From Devosia submarina (GTDB lineage Bacteria; Pseudomonadota; Alphaproteobacteria; Rhizobiales; Devosiaceae): a DNA stretch of 64,000 bases. Made by a program: the position numbers and the translations under genes. Shown piece after piece: positions 50,440-59,773 of the stretch. The stretch lies in assembly GCF_003056345.1 (NCBI RefSeq), contig NZ_PYWB01000004.1, positions 248,001 to 312,000 of the forward strand. Reading direction: 5' to 3'. The notes under the pieces are model-generated. The model was not told the DNA's origin and did no database searches. It worked only from the letters and a program-made list of their open reading frames with translations. Each line of letters starts with the position of its first letter. The first letter of the stretch is position 1.

Positions 50440-51063
50440 CTACTGCTCGATAGCCTTGTAGGTCGCCGGGATCGAGAAGAACGCCCGCGGAATCTGCACG
50501 CCCTTTTCCACGTCATAAAGCGAAAAGGTCAGCTCCGCCCCGCTCGGCTCCACCAGGCTCCACTGCGCCAGATCCTTGGTATCGGTATCGAAAATCAGCG
50601 ACACCTGCACGGTTCCCGCCACCGTCTCGTCGATCACGGTGATCGTCATATACCCGTCAGCCGTCGTAACTCCGACCACATTGGCGTTCAGCAGGTCGAT
50701 ATTATTGCCCAGAAACTGCCGCAGCGGGATCGTGTCCTGTGGATAGGCATAATAGGTCTCGTCACGCCGGTTGAGCACATAAAAGCCTCGACCCACCGAA
50801 ACGATTTCTTCCCGGCTGGGCGGCGCATAGCGGAAGGCGATCTTGTCTGGCCGTTCCAGGAAGAACGTTCCTTCAGTGCGCCCACCATCGGTATCGATCT
50901 GCAGGAATCGGCCCACCATGGTTCGGATCTGGGAGTTGTGGGCGTTGATGTCCGCGATCAGCTGCTGTTCCTCGGCCGTTAGGGCACGATCAAGTGCCCA
51001 GGCTGGCACGCTAAGGGCAAGGGCGGCGGAAAAGCCGAGCAACAAGGCATCGCGGCGAATCAT
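50440..51063 (-). CDS. lolA: Outer-membrane lipoprotein carrier protein LolA
   Basis: Periplasmic chaperone of 207 residues that ferries lipoproteins from LolCDE to the outer membrane. It has a Sec signal (MIRRDALLLGFSAALALSVPAWA) and the LolA domain: TMVGRFLQIDTDGGRTEGTFFLERPDKIAFRYAPPS, then the DTKDLAQW segment. Alphaproteobacteria often have LolA without LolB. It lies downstream of ftsK on the same strand, a common arrangement, but a terminator sits between them, so it may have its own promoter. Confidence 0.92.
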   Translation of the reverse strand: MIRRDALLLGFSAALALSVPAWALDRALTAEEQQLIADINAHNSQIRTMVGRFLQIDTDGGRTEGTFFLERPDKIAFRYAPPSREEIVSVGRGFYVLNRRDETYYAYPQDTIPLRQFLGNNIDLLNANVVGVTTADGYMTITVIDETVAGTVQVSLIFDTDTKDLAQWSLVEPSGAELTFSLYDVEKGVQIPRAFFSIPATYKAIEQ

Positions 51064-51161
51064 GAATGGGCGTCCCGTTGGGTAAAAGATACTGCTGAAG
51101 CTAACCTAGGAAACAATTGCGGCAACAGCTGGTTCCGTCCAGCCCTTCGGCACGACGCCGA

Positions 51162-51196
51162 GCAAACAAAAACCCCGGACTTGTGATCCGGGGTTT
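51162..51196 (-). terminator. Terminator of ftsK
   Basis: Read leftward, AAACCCCGGA pairs with TCCGGGGTTT around a seven-base loop and is followed by TTTTTGTTTG, about 23 bases after the ftsK stop. Confidence 0.88.
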
Positions 51197-51218
51197 CAAG
51201 TTTGCTGCGATCTGCCTC

Positions 51219-53960
51219 CTAGTCCGAGCCCACCAGGATTTCGCGCTTACCGGCATGATTGGCCTGGGAAATCACCCCTTCGCGCTCCATCCTCTCGATC
51301 AAGGTCGCTGCCTTGTTGTAGCCAATGGCAAGGCGCCGCTGGACATAGGATGTGGAAGCCTTCTTGTCCGTCAGGACGATCTGCACGGCCTTGTCATAGA
51401 GCTCGTCGCCCGAGCCGGCATAATCATCGCCGCCGCCCGCGCTCTCCCCACCAAACTCGCCGCCTTCACCTTCTTCCTCGGTGATGGAGTCGAGATAATC
51501 GGGGGCGCCCTGAGCCTTGAGGTGGTTCACCACCGACTCCACCTCGGAGTCAGCCACGAACGGGCCGTGGAGGCGCTTGGTGCGGCCGCCCGAGGCCATG
51601 TAGAGCATGTCGCCATTGCCCAGCAGCTGCTCGGCACCCTGCTCGCCCAGAATGGTGCGCGAGTCGATCTTGGATGTCACCATGAAGGAAATACGGGTTG
51701 GGAAGTTGGCCTTGATCGTACCGGTGATCACGTCCACCGATGGACGCTGCGTCGCGGTGATCATGTGGATACCGGCGGCACGGGCCATCTGCGCGAGGCG
51801 CTGGATGGCGCCTTCGATGTCCTTGCCCGCCACCATCATGAGGTCAGCCATTTCGTCGACGATCACCACGATATAGGGCAATGGCTCGAGATCGAATTCC
51901 TCCGATTCAAAGATCGCTTCCCCGGTTTCCCGATCGAATCCGGTCTGCACCGTGCGAGTGATGACCTCGCCCTTGGCCTTGGATTCGGTGACGCGCTGGT
52001 TGAAGCCATCGATATTGCGCACGCCGATTTTGCTCATCTTGCGATAGCGATCCTCCATCTCGCGCACCGCCCATTTGAGCGCCACCACGGCCTTGTGCGG
52101 GTCCGTCACGACAGGGGTCAGCAGGTGCGGGATGCCGTCATAGATCGACAGTTCCAGCATCTTGGGGTCGATCATGATGAGACGGCACTGCTCGGGCGTC
52201 ATCTGGTAAAGCAGCGACAGGATAAACGTGTTGATACCAACAGACTTGCCCGAACCGGTGGTACCGGCAATCAGGAGGTGCGGCATGCGGGCAAGGTCGG
52301 CAATCACCGGCTCGCCGCCAATGGTCTTGCCCAGGCAAATAGGCAGCTTGCCCTTCATCTTCTCGAAATCGGACGAGGCCAGCATTTCGCGGAAATAAAC
52401 GGTTTCGCGCGTCTGGTTTGGCAGCTCGATACCGATGGCGTTCCGCCCAGGCACCACGGCCACACGGGCCGAGATGGCGGACATGGAGCGGGCAATATCA
52501 TCGGCCAGCGAGATCACGCGGCTAGACTTGATGCCCGGCGCGGGCTCGAGCTCGAACAGCGTGACAACAGGACCGGGGCGGACATTGATGATGTCACCTT
52601 TAACGCCAAAGTCCTGCAGCACTTCCTCGAGCTTGCGCGCCATGGCTTCGAGGCGCTCTGGCGCATGCTCGGGCGACGGCCCGCTATGCCTGGGCTCGGA
52701 GAGCAAGGTGAGGGGTGGCAGCTCGAACCCGCCGGGCTCGTCCAGGAACGAGGCTTGCGCTTCGCGCGCAACGCGGTTGCCTTGCACCGGACGGGGCGCT
52801 GGTGCCGTCACGCGCGGCTTGGTCGGATCGGCCGGATGGAAGCGCGAATCGCCCTGCTGGCGGTGGTTGACCACCGGCGTCGGCAGATCCGCCACGAATG
52901 GCATGTCGTCCTCGTCCTGCGGCTCATCGGGATAGTCGAGCTCGGTCTCGTCATAGCTCGGGCGCGCATTGATGCGGGGCGAGATTTCCGACTCAAGCGC
53001 GGGCTCGAAGGCCGGCTCCATGACTGGCTCGACGGGCGCATGGATGCGCCGCTGCGTCGCGGCCACAACCGGCTCCCGACGCTCGACCACGGGGGCGCTA
53101 TCAAGGCTGGGTTCAAGGTCATCATCGCGCCAGTTCGCGCCATCAGCCGCACGCTTTTCAGCATGGTTCGCCCGTGCGCGCCGGAATGCCGTACGCAGGG
53201 AATAGCCCATGTGCACCATGGCTCCGAGCGCAACATCCACCAGGGGGTTTGTTTCCGGCTCGTCTTCTTCAGCAGGTTCAGCCACAAAGCCCTTGCGCCC
53301 TGTGGCTGCCGCAGCGGCCTTGCCCTTGGCAGGGCCGGTGGACACCGACTTGCCCAGGCCCATGGCGATCCAGAACAGGGCAAAGGCCGGGATGGCGATG
53401 ATGATCGCAAACAACGCTGCGGTAACCGCCTGCGGCTGCTCGCCAGTCACCATGGTTGCAAGCGTGGTGAAGCCTGTTCCGATTAATCCACCCAGGCCCG
53501 TTGGCAGCGGCCAGCTGGGCGGCATGGCGACAAAGGAAAGCACGCCCGCACCCAGCAGCGTCGCCCCGATCCAGCCGGTGAAGCGCAGGCCCAGGCTTGT
53601 TGGCATGCAGCGGCGCGAGAAATTCCAGCCCCAAATTGCGGGTGGCACCAGCATGATCAAGGCGGCCAGCCCAAATACCTGAAACAGCGTGTCGGCGATC
53701 ACCGCGCCGGGGAAACCCAGCCAATTGGCGGGAGCCTTGGTGGTGGCATAGGAAAAGCTTGGATCGTCCACCGACCATGAGCTCAGCGCCAAGAGGCATA
53801 CGGCTACGACGCCGATCAGGAAAAAGCCCGCCACGCGAAGCGGGATGCGGATGGCCAGCGCGGGCGGCGCTGCGGGAACGGCCGGCTTGCTGCCGCTGCG
53901 CGTACCGCGCTGCGGAACAGAGCGAATTTCGTCAAGAACGGGCGAGGGTGAGCTGGGCAT
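51219..53960 (-). CDS. ftsK: DNA translocase FtsK
   Basis: Septal DNA pump of 913 residues resolving chromosome dimers. About four N-terminal helices anchor it; a 250-residue acidic/Pro-rich linker follows. The motor has Walker A ([13 protein letters not shown]), Walker B ([13 protein letters not shown]) and [14 protein letters not shown]. The C-terminal gamma domain ([38 protein letters not shown]) reads KOPS sequences. I use the ATG of [12 protein letters not shown]; 13 upstream codons are an optional extension. A CtrA-like site lies 66 bases upstream. Confidence 0.95.
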   Translation of the reverse strand: MPSSPSPVLDEIRSVPQRGTRSGSKPAVPAAPPALAIRIPLRVAGFFLIGVVAVCLLALSSWSVDDPSFSYATTKAPANWLGFPGAVIADTLFQVFGLAALIMLVPPAIWGWNFSRRCMPTSLGLRFTGWIGATLLGAGVLSFVAMPPSWPLPTGLGGLIGTGFTTLATMVTGEQPQAVTAALFAIIIAIPAFALFWIAMGLGKSVSTGPAKGKAAAAATGRKGFVAEPAEEDEPETNPLVDVALGAMVHMGYSLRTAFRRARANHAEKRAADGANWRDDDLEPSLDSAPVVERREPVVAATQRRIHAPVEPVMEPAFEPALESEISPRINARPSYDETELDYPDEPQDEDDMPFVADLPTPVVNHRQQGDSRFHPADPTKPRVTAPAPRPVQGNRVAREAQASFLDEPGGFELPPLTLLSEPRHSGPSPEHAPERLEAMARKLEEVLQDFGVKGDIINVRPGPVVTLFELEPAPGIKSSRVISLADDIARSMSAISARVAVVPGRNAIGIELPNQTRETVYFREMLASSDFEKMKGKLPICLGKTIGGEPVIADLARMPHLLIAGTTGSGKSVGINTFILSLLYQMTPEQCRLIMIDPKMLELSIYDGIPHLLTPVVTDPHKAVVALKWAVREMEDRYRKMSKIGVRNIDGFNQRVTESKAKGEVITRTVQTGFDRETGEAIFESEEFDLEPLPYIVVIVDEMADLMMVAGKDIEGAIQRLAQMARAAGIHMITATQRPSVDVITGTIKANFPTRISFMVTSKIDSRTILGEQGAEQLLGNGDMLYMASGGRTKRLHGPFVADSEVESVVNHLKAQGAPDYLDSITEEEGEGGEFGGESAGGGDDYAGSGDELYDKAVQIVLTDKKASTSYVQRRLAIGYNKAATLIERMEREGVISQANHAGKREILVGSD

Positions 53961-54025
53961 GGGCAATCTCGATACGCCCCGAAAAAGGACTGGGGCCATT
54001 GTGCCGCAACACTAATCGGCTCGGG

Positions 54026-54040
54026 TTAACCCAAGGCTAA
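54026..54040. promoter_or_regulatory. CtrA-like binding site upstream of ftsK
   Basis: TTAACCCAAGGCTAA fits TTAA-N7-TTAA at seven of eight defined bases (the right half is CTAA). It is 66 bases before the ftsK start, a plausible promoter position. CtrA control of division genes is known in Caulobacter and relatives; occupancy here is inference. Confidence 0.4.
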
Positions 54041-54080
54041 CCATGCCCACCCTGGCGCTTGCTCTTGTGGCAAGCCGGCA

Positions 54081-54109
54081 AAGAAAAGGCCCGCCACAAG
54101 GGGCGGGCC
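54081..54109 (-). terminator. Probable terminator of glnK-amtB
   Basis: Read leftward, GGCCCGCC pairs with GGCGGGCC and is followed by TTTTCTT. It lies about 180 bases past the amtB stop; the closer hairpin at 54256-54282 has no T-tract in this direction. Confidence 0.65.
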
Positions 54110-54290
54110 AGATCGCCGCAGCACAGGCGAGGGAGGGCGGTGGCTGCGGAAAGCGGATAATTGATCGTGGAGTGCGGCCCGTGCAGTTTGCGAGTGGGAA
54201 GCCTCTGTGGCGGGCCAAGAGGGACACGAGCCGCACACCAAGATCAACGGGAGATGCAGGTGGCGCTAAGGACGCCACCTGCTTTGTTGG

Positions 54291-55634
54291 TTAATTGTAA
54301 GCGCGCTCGCCATGGCTGGAGAGGTCCAGCCCGTCGGTTTCGCTCGATTCGGTGACGCGAGCCCCACCAAAGATCGCCTTGACCACCAGCATGGCGACAA
54401 GGGCCACCACGCCCGACCAGATGATGGCAACGACCACGGCCATGATCTGGGTGACCAGCTGACCGCCCATGGCATAACCCTCCGCACCAAAGCCGCCCAG
54501 GCCAGGGTCTGCAACGATGGCAGTGCCGATGGCGCCAACAATGCCGCCTATGCCATGGATGCCGAACACGTCGAGGCTATCGTCATACTTCAGCATCGGC
54601 TTGAGGGTCACGACGGCCCATAAGCACACAAAGCCGGTAACTGCACCCAGCACGATCGCACCGAACGTGCCGGCAAAGCCAGCTGCCGGGGTGATCGCAA
54701 CGAGGCCGGCGACGGCGCCCGAAACAAAGCCCAGGGCCGAGGCATGGCCGCGGGTGATCTTTTCGCCGACAGCCCAGGCGATGCCTGCAGCCGCCGGAGC
54801 GGTGATCGTGTTAAGGAATGCCTGTGCGGCAACGCCATTGGCACCTAGCGCCGAGCCGGCGTTGAAGCCAAACCAGCCAACCCACAGCAGGCAGGCACCG
54901 ATATAGGTGAAGACGAGGTTATGGGGCGCAATCGGCTCCTTCATGTAGCCAAGGCGTGGCCCCAGCACGATGGCAGCCACCAGCGCCGCAACGCCCGAGT
55001 TGATGTGCACGACCGTGCCGCCGGCAAAGTCCAGCGCACCCATCTGGAAGAACAGGCCCGCGCCCGACCACACCATATGGGCAATGGGCAGATAGGCGAA
55101 GCTGAACCAGATCGCGAGAAAGGCCATCACCGCGCCGAACTTCATGCGCTCGGCAATGCCGCCCACCACCAGCGTGGCGGTGATGCAGGCAAAGGTGAGC
55201 TGGAACACCACAAAGATCAGCTCAGGGATAGTGCCCGACACAGAGTCGGGGTTCACATTGGCCAGGAAGAAGTTGGAGAAATCGCCGATGAAGGCAGAGA
55301 GTCCACCTTCGCTCGGGCCCGAAAAGGCGAGCGAATAGCCATAGGCAACCCAGAGCAGCGCGATCATCGAAAAGGCACCGAACACCTGGGTGATGACCGA
55401 AAGAATGTTCTTGGAGCGCACAAGGCCGCCATAGAACAGGGCAACACCCGGAATGGTCATCAGGATGACCAGCAGGGTCGAAACGATCATCCAGGCGGTA
55501 TCGCCCGTATCGATCGTAGCCACGGCCTCTTCAACGATCTCGGCAGTCGGCGCTGCCGCGTCCTGGGCAAGGGCCGGCAAGGCCAGCAAGAGGGAGGCAA
55601 GAGCCGCACTCCCCATGATTTTGGTTATCTTCAT
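54291..55634 (-). CDS. amtB: Ammonium transporter AmtB
   Basis: Ammonium channel of 447 residues with a cleavable N-terminal segment (MKITKIMGSAALASLLLALP) and 11 helices. Conserved pore residues include the twin histidines (PIAHMVWSG and FGIHGIGGIVGAI), the Phe gates and GFNAGSALGANGVAAQAFLNT. It imports ammonium and is gated by GlnK, whose gene lies 22 bases upstream in one operon. The C-terminal tail (SETDGLDLSSHGE) is the GlnK contact. The start is the ATG preceded by GAGAGAAC. Confidence 0.95.
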   Translation of the reverse strand: MKITKIMGSAALASLLLALPALAQDAAAPTAEIVEEAVATIDTGDTAWMIVSTLLVILMTIPGVALFYGGLVRSKNILSVITQVFGAFSMIALLWVAYGYSLAFSGPSEGGLSAFIGDFSNFFLANVNPDSVSGTIPELIFVVFQLTFACITATLVVGGIAERMKFGAVMAFLAIWFSFAYLPIAHMVWSGAGLFFQMGALDFAGGTVVHINSGVAALVAAIVLGPRLGYMKEPIAPHNLVFTYIGACLLWVGWFGFNAGSALGANGVAAQAFLNTITAPAAAGIAWAVGEKITRGHASALGFVSGAVAGLVAITPAAGFAGTFGAIVLGAVTGFVCLWAVVTLKPMLKYDDSLDVFGIHGIGGIVGAIGTAIVADPGLGGFGAEGYAMGGQLVTQIMAVVVAIIWSGVVALVAMLVVKAIFGGARVTESSETDGLDLSSHGERAYN

Positions 55635-55656
55635 CTCTAGTTCTCTCCCAAGACGC

Positions 55657-55995
55657 TTAAAGGGCAGATGCGCCGGTTTCACCGGTGCGAATGCGAGTAA
55701 CGGCAAGCAGATCGAGCACGAAAATCTTGCCGTCGCCGATCCGGCCCGTCTGGGCGCTGTCACGAATAGCGGTGGAGACGGCATCGGCGAGTGCATCGTC
55801 GACCGCGATCTCGATCTTGAGCTTGGGCAGGAAATGGACGGCATATTCCGTGCCGCGATAGATCTCCGAATGCCCCTTCTGGCGGCCATAGCCCTTCACC
55901 TCGGTCACGGTCATGCCGTGGACATCCAGGGAGTTGAGAGCCTGACGGACCTCTTCGAGGCGCGATGGCTTAATTATTGCGATCACCAGTTTCAT
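55657..55995 (-). CDS. glnK: Nitrogen regulatory PII protein GlnK
   Basis: PII signal protein of 112 residues sensing 2-oxoglutarate and ATP/ADP. The T-loop has Tyr51 in RGTEYAVHF, the uridylylation site, within GRQKGHSEIYRGTEY. The B-loop TGRIGDGKIFV and C-terminal RIRTGETG are canonical. When deuridylylated it would close the downstream AmtB. A sigma-54-like promoter lies about 45-60 bases upstream, matching NtrC-type control of glnK-amtB. Confidence 0.95.
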   Translation of the reverse strand: MKLVIAIIKPSRLEEVRQALNSLDVHGMTVTEVKGYGRQKGHSEIYRGTEYAVHFLPKLKIEIAVDDALADAVSTAIRDSAQTGRIGDGKIFVLDLLAVTRIRTGETGASAL

Positions 55996-56039
55996 GTATG
56001 CCCCTTTTCGGCTGGCGCTGGTCTGAATGCCTCAAGAGA

Positions 56040-56055
56040 GTCAAACAGTGTGCCA
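56040..56055 (-). promoter_or_regulatory. Sigma-54-like promoter of glnK-amtB
   Basis: On the leftward strand TGGCACACTGTTTGAC fits TGGCACR-N4-TTGCW except at the last two bases (AC for C and A/T). The -24 GG is intact; the -12 GC is GA. It predicts a start about 30-35 bases before the glnK ATG. The match is seen; sigma-54 use is inferred from gene identity. Confidence 0.45.
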
Positions 56056-56255
56056 AGTGGCAGCAGCGTGAAAATATTAAGGAAAAACAATGGCCTATGT
56101 TCGTGCCGCTTTTCTGGGCGTCTTGGGTGATCGTCGGATGCTTATTTCTTGCGCAAGGCTGCGCTTGTTTGAGCAAAAATAAGGCACGCTGTGACGTTGC
56201 AGCCGCTTGCGCAAGCGGGGCCGAACGGCACAATGAGGGCAAACGGAGACTTGGG

Positions 56256-57476
56256 ATGTCAGGGCAGAAAACATTTGACGTACTGATCGTCGGCGGCGGA
56301 CCCGTGGGGCTCACCCTGGCGCTCGCGCTGGCTCAGTCCGCGCGTGGCATGCGCATTGGCCTTGTGGATCGGCGCGCCCTCAGCGTTCCCAAGGACAATC
56401 GTGCCTCGGCCATTGCTGCGGGCGTTCGGCGTGTGTTTGAGGCCTTGGGTGTCTGGCCGCTCATGCTGGGCGAAGCGCAGCCGATAACGGCGATGCGCAT
56501 CACCGATTCCGGTGTCAGCGATATCACACGCCCGAGCTTTTTGACTTTTGACGGCGATGTCGCGCCGGGCGAAGCCTTTGCCCACATGGTACCCAACAGG
56601 GTCACGGGAGAGGTGCTTCTCAACGCCGTACAAGACAAGATCGATGTGATCGCGCCCGCACAGATCCATGGCATGAGCGTTGACGGACGATGGGGGCGGC
56701 TCGCCCTTGCCGATGGGACTGAGCTACGCGCGCCGCTCGTCGTGGCAGCCGATGGCGCCCGATCTGCCTTGCGCGAGATGGCTGGGATTGCGGTGCTGGG
56801 TCAGCCTTATGAACAGATGGGCCTTGTGGCAACCATCAGCCATGAACTGCCGCACGCGGGCGTAGCCTATGAACATTTCCGCCCCTCCGGTCCCTTTGCG
56901 AGCCTGCCGCTTCCGGGGAAACGCTCATCGCTGGTCTGGACGGAAACAACAGCGGAAGCCAAGCGCCTGCTGGCGCTGGATGCCGAACAGAACGCAACCG
57001 AGATCGAGGCGGCGATGGGCCATGTCCTGGGTTCGGTAAAGCTCGAGGACACGCTGGTGGGCTATCCCTTGCGCCTCCAGATCGCCCGCTCCTTTGTAAG
57101 CCAGCGCCTGGCGCTGGTGGGCGACGCCGCCCATGTGGTGCACCCCATTGCTGGGCAGGGGCTTAATCTGGGCCTCAAGGACGTTGCCGCCCTGGCCGAA
57201 GTCGTCGTTGAGACCATACGGCTCGGGCTCGATCACGGTAGTGATGATGTTTTGGAGCGCTACCAAAGCTGGCGTCGGCTCGACACATCAAGCATGGCGG
57301 CAATGACCCATGCCCTTAACGCCCTTTTTTCCAACGACATTGCCCCGCTTCGCGCCGCGCGCGATCTCGGCCTGGAACTGGTTGATCGAACCGGGCCGGT
57401 CAAATCAGCACTGATCCGTGCAGCATCGGGCGTTTCAAGCAATGGTCCCCGGCTGCTGAGCGGCCTGCCGCTTTAG
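56256..57476 (+). CDS. UbiH/UbiF/VisC/COQ6 family FAD-dependent hydroxylase
   Basis: Flavin monooxygenase of 406 residues for aromatic ring hydroxylation in ubiquinone synthesis. It has the FAD loop VLIVGGGPVGLTLALALAQ, the DG motif VVAADGARSALR and the GD motif LALVGDAAHVVHPIAGQGLNLGLKD. Which ring carbon it acts on (C1, C5 or C6; UbiH, UbiI, UbiL or UbiM) cannot be read from the sequence. It is divergent from glnK and starts with GGGATG-type spacing after GAGACTTGGG. Confidence 0.9.
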   Translation: MSGQKTFDVLIVGGGPVGLTLALALAQSARGMRIGLVDRRALSVPKDNRASAIAAGVRRVFEALGVWPLMLGEAQPITAMRITDSGVSDITRPSFLTFDGDVAPGEAFAHMVPNRVTGEVLLNAVQDKIDVIAPAQIHGMSVDGRWGRLALADGTELRAPLVVAADGARSALREMAGIAVLGQPYEQMGLVATISHELPHAGVAYEHFRPSGPFASLPLPGKRSSLVWTETTAEAKRLLALDAEQNATEIEAAMGHVLGSVKLEDTLVGYPLRLQIARSFVSQRLALVGDAAHVVHPIAGQGLNLGLKDVAALAEVVVETIRLGLDHGSDDVLERYQSWRRLDTSSMAAMTHALNALFSNDIAPLRAARDLGLELVDRTGPVKSALIRAASGVSSNGPRLLSGLPL

Positions 57477-57485
57477 CCGGAATGG

Positions 57486-57731
57486 TTAGTCCGGCGAGCC
57501 CTTGAGCTCGGGCAGGCGCCGCAAGGCTTCGGGATCCACGGTCCGGGCTTCATCCAGGCTCAGCAGCGGCACGCCCTTGACGATCGGGAATGCCAGCCGG
57601 GCTGCGACCGAGATCAGCTCCCGCTTATCCGCCGACAGGGTCAGCCGGGTCTTGGTCAGCGGGCACACCAGCATTTCAAGCGTCCTGCGATCGAACTGAT
57701 GCCGCGGATCAACGCTTGGCATATCGGTCAA
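57486..57731 (-). CDS. Trm112/YcaR-like small protein
   Basis: Protein of 81 residues with RRTLEMLVCPLTKTRLTLSADKRELISVAARLAFPIVKGVPLLS, the core of the Trm112/YcaR family (single-strand beta-rich fold). Only the first cysteine of the usual zinc pair remains (LVCP). Eukaryotic and archaeal Trm112 activate methyltransferases; the bacterial role is poorly known. Its start overlaps the LON-domain gene stop by four bases, so they are one operon. Confidence 0.88.
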   Translation of the reverse strand: MTDMPSVDPRHQFDRRTLEMLVCPLTKTRLTLSADKRELISVAARLAFPIVKGVPLLSLDEARTVDPEALRRLPELKGSPD

Positions 57732-58393
57732 TTCAGTGGCGCCGCGCCGGTACCGCCGCGGGCAATTTCATATTCGGTCATGGCAATCAATGTTTCCGCG
57801 CGCTGCTCCAGTGTCTTGGCTTCCAGCAGCACCTGCTTTTCCGCCGGTCCATAGGGCCCTACCATGCAGCAGAAATTGACGAGGTCGGCCGTGCCTGTCC
57901 GCTCAATCTCTTCCCAATTCAGTTCAATATTGGCGAACTCGGCATAGTCGCGCATCATCTTGACGAAGCGGTTCCGGTCAACCAGCTCTTCCCCAAAGTC
58001 ACGCTCGAAATCCCTGGTAAATTCCCCCGCATCGATGATGCCCTGCCGGTACGGCGTCATCACGGTCAGCTCTTGCGCCAGGCGGAACCGTGTTATGCCC
58101 TCGAGGATAATAAAATAGCGCCCGTCTCCGCTTTCCTCGAAATGCGTGAGGCGGCCCAGGCAACCGATCGCCTGCAAGGGAGAACGGCCACGCGGGCTCT
58201 CCTCCTCCGTATCCTCGGGTTGGATCAACCCGATCAACCGGTCACCCCGGAGCGCTGCATCCACCATTTCGATATAGCGGGGCTCGAAAATGTTGAGTGG
58301 GCGGTGGGAGAACGGCAGCAGCAATGCGCCGCTCAGGGGAAAAAGCGGAACCGAGCTGGGCAGGTCAGCCACTGATTGAGGACGCTTGAGCAT
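57728..58393 (-). CDS. LON peptidase substrate-binding domain protein
   Basis: Protein of 221 residues with the N-terminal Lon domain only: VPLFPLSGALLLPFSHRPLNIFEPRYIEMVDAALRGDRLIGLIQPE and a C-terminal helix bundle. There is no AAA+ or Ser-Lys protease part. It lies downstream of the YbbN thioredoxin gene, a common alphaproteobacterial pairing, and upstream of the Trm112-like gene. Role unknown; possibly protein quality control with YbbN. Confidence 0.9.
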   Translation of the reverse strand: MLKRPQSVADLPSSVPLFPLSGALLLPFSHRPLNIFEPRYIEMVDAALRGDRLIGLIQPEDTEEESPRGRSPLQAIGCLGRLTHFEESGDGRYFIILEGITRFRLAQELTVMTPYRQGIIDAGEFTRDFERDFGEELVDRNRFVKMMRDYAEFANIELNWEEIERTGTADLVNFCCMVGPYGPAEKQVLLEAKTLEQRAETLIAMTEYEIARGGTGAAPLN

Positions 58394-58404
58394 AGGGCCT
58401 CCCG

Positions 58405-59352
58405 TCAGGAGAAAAGAGCTGCCGACAGCATGCGCCGGCCCTTGTTGGTCGCCGGGTCCTTAGGGCCCCACGCATCAAAGAACTCCAGCAGCTTCTTGCG
58501 TGCGCCATCTTCGTTCCAGGTGCGGTCGCGCTTGAAAATGGCTACGAGGCACTCCGCGGCTTCCACGCGCTTGCCCTCTGCATTGAGCGCTAGCGCAAGA
58601 TCATAGCGTGCCTGATGGTTGTCCGGATCAGCGTCAACGGCCGCTTGGAGCGACGCTGTTTCCGATAGATCCGCCGCCTCGGTCAGCAGGCGAATCGATT
58701 GCGCCGTCGAGTTGTAGCTCTCACCCTTGCGCTCGGCCTCGGGGACCATATCCAGCGTCGCCTTCGCCTGCTCCACTTCGCCAGCCGCCAGGTAAACCTT
58801 GGCAAGACCGACCAGGGCTTGCGCATGATCTGGCTGGTGCTGCACCACCATGCCATAGATCTGGGCAGCGCGCCCCAGATCGCCGCCTCCCAAAGCTTCG
58901 TCGGCCGCGGCAAGGGCCGCAGTGATCTGGGCTTCGAGCGAACCCTCAGCCGCCTGCGGCGCTGGCGCTCCGGCAATCACCTTTTCGGCGAAGCGGCGGA
59001 CTTCCCCCTCCGGCATCGCGCCCATGAAGCCATCCACTGGCCGGCCACCGGCAAAAGCGAACACGGCGGGGATCGATTGAATGCCCAACTGACCAGCAAT
59101 CTGCGGATTTTCGTCGATATTGATCTTGATCAGCCGCATCGCCCCAGCCTTCTCATTGACCACTTTTTCCAGTGCTGGCGTCAGCGCACGGCAAGGTCCG
59201 CACCATGGAGCCCAGAAATCCACCAGGACCGGCTGCTCCAGCGATGCATCGATCACATCGGCCTTGAAGGCCTGATCGCTCGAATCCTTGATCAAGGCTC
59301 CGGGCGGCACGGCGGCAGAAGAAGGATTAGCGCTGGTGAACGGAGTGGACAT
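58405..59352 (-). CDS. Thioredoxin-TPR protein, YbbN/CnoX type
   Basis: Co-chaperone-like protein of 315 residues. The N-terminal thioredoxin domain keeps an active-site pair (FWAPWCGPCRAL), unlike E. coli CnoX where the second cysteine is lost. It is followed by TPR-like helices (AAQIYGMVVQHQPDHAQALVGLAKVYLAAGEVEQAKATLD). I use the ATG of MSTPFTSANPSSA. It heads the leftward YbbN-LON-Trm112 operon and is probably involved in protecting or reducing unfolded proteins under oxidative stress. Confidence 0.9.
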   Translation of the reverse strand: MSTPFTSANPSSAAVPPGALIKDSSDQAFKADVIDASLEQPVLVDFWAPWCGPCRALTPALEKVVNEKAGAMRLIKINIDENPQIAGQLGIQSIPAVFAFAGGRPVDGFMGAMPEGEVRRFAEKVIAGAPAPQAAEGSLEAQITAALAAADEALGGGDLGRAAQIYGMVVQHQPDHAQALVGLAKVYLAAGEVEQAKATLDMVPEAERKGESYNSTAQSIRLLTEAADLSETASLQAAVDADPDNHQARYDLALALNAEGKRVEAAECLVAIFKRDRTWNEDGARKKLLEFFDAWGPKDPATNKGRRMLSAALFS

Positions 59353-59485
59353 TGGGGCAAAGATCCTTGCAGCTCTTGGCAAAAGACGGCGTATTGGCGG
59401 CACTTATTGCGCCCGGAAACGGCCCTGTGACAAGCCCCCGAACCCACAACAATGCTCTAAGATGACTCAGAGGCAAAATTGTGGG

Positions 59486-59516
59486 TTGCAAAGGCAATCG
59501 TGTTTGGGCATATAGG
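59486..59516 (+). promoter_or_regulatory. Possible tRNA-Gly promoter
   Basis: TTGCAA and TATAGG are 19 bases apart, followed by a GC-rich discriminator (CCCGCGTCGCC) as expected for a stringently controlled tRNA promoter. The -10 lies about 43 bases before the mature tRNA. The spacing is longer than optimal. Confidence 0.35.
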
Positions 59517-59558
59517 CCCGCGTCGCCGGACATCAAGTGTGGTCGGAGGCAACGGAGC

Positions 59559-59633
59559 GCGGGTGTAGCTCAGGGGTAGAGCATAACCTTGCCAAGGTTA
59601 GGGTCGTGGGTTCGAATCCCATCGCCCGCTCCA
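59559..59633 (+). tRNA. tRNA-Gly (anticodon GCC)
   Basis: A 75-base cloverleaf with encoded CCA. The acceptor stem GCGGGTG pairs with CGCCCGC (one G-T). The D arm has GGGG, the anticodon loop is TTGCCAA with GCC at 59591-59593, and the T arm is GTGGGTTCGAATCCCAT. It marks the boundary of the putative integrated element; the 3' half is a typical attachment core. Confidence 0.97.
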
Positions 59634-59662
59634 AAAACTGGTTGTTTATCAGCCACTAAACA

Positions 59663-59688
59663 AAAGGCTCGCTTCGGCGGGCCTTTTT
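59663..59688 (+). terminator. Terminator of tRNA-Gly
   Basis: AAAGGCTCGC pairs with GCGGGCCTTT (one G-T) around a TTCG tetraloop, followed by TTGTTTT. It lies 30 bases after the tRNA CCA. Confidence 0.85.
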
Positions 59689-59697
59689 GTTTTCTTC

Positions 59698-59719
59698 TTG
59701 GGGGCCGCTTGGGGGCCGC
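59698..59719. repeat. Tandem 11-base repeat in the putative attachment region
   Basis: CTTGGGGGCCG occurs twice in direct contact, 65 bases past the tRNA. It could be an arm-type recombinase or excisionase site, or chance. Confidence 0.45.
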
Positions 59720-59773
59720 ATTGTTCGGTCATGGATCCTGTGTATCATCGGGGAGCATAGGTGGGGCTGAATC

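Larger units (their letters stand above)
53961..54290. other. Intergenic region between ftsK and amtB
   Basis: About 330 bases with no convincing gene; a short rightward frame is polar and unlike known proteins. It contains the CtrA-like site, the GC hairpin of the amtB terminator and a second perfect hairpin, GCAGGTGGCG with CGCCACCTGC at 54256-54282, right after the amtB stop. The ftsK promoter should lie here. Confidence 0.6.

Noticed and set aside
51117..53486. 789-codon rightward frame across ftsK
   Set aside because: It is the complement of FtsK codons (rich in His, Gly, Arg and Leu runs) and has no binding site or domain; ftsK on the other strand is unambiguous.
54043..54294. 83-codon rightward frame between ftsK and amtB
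   Set aside because: It overlaps two hairpins and the end of amtB, and its composition is not protein-like.
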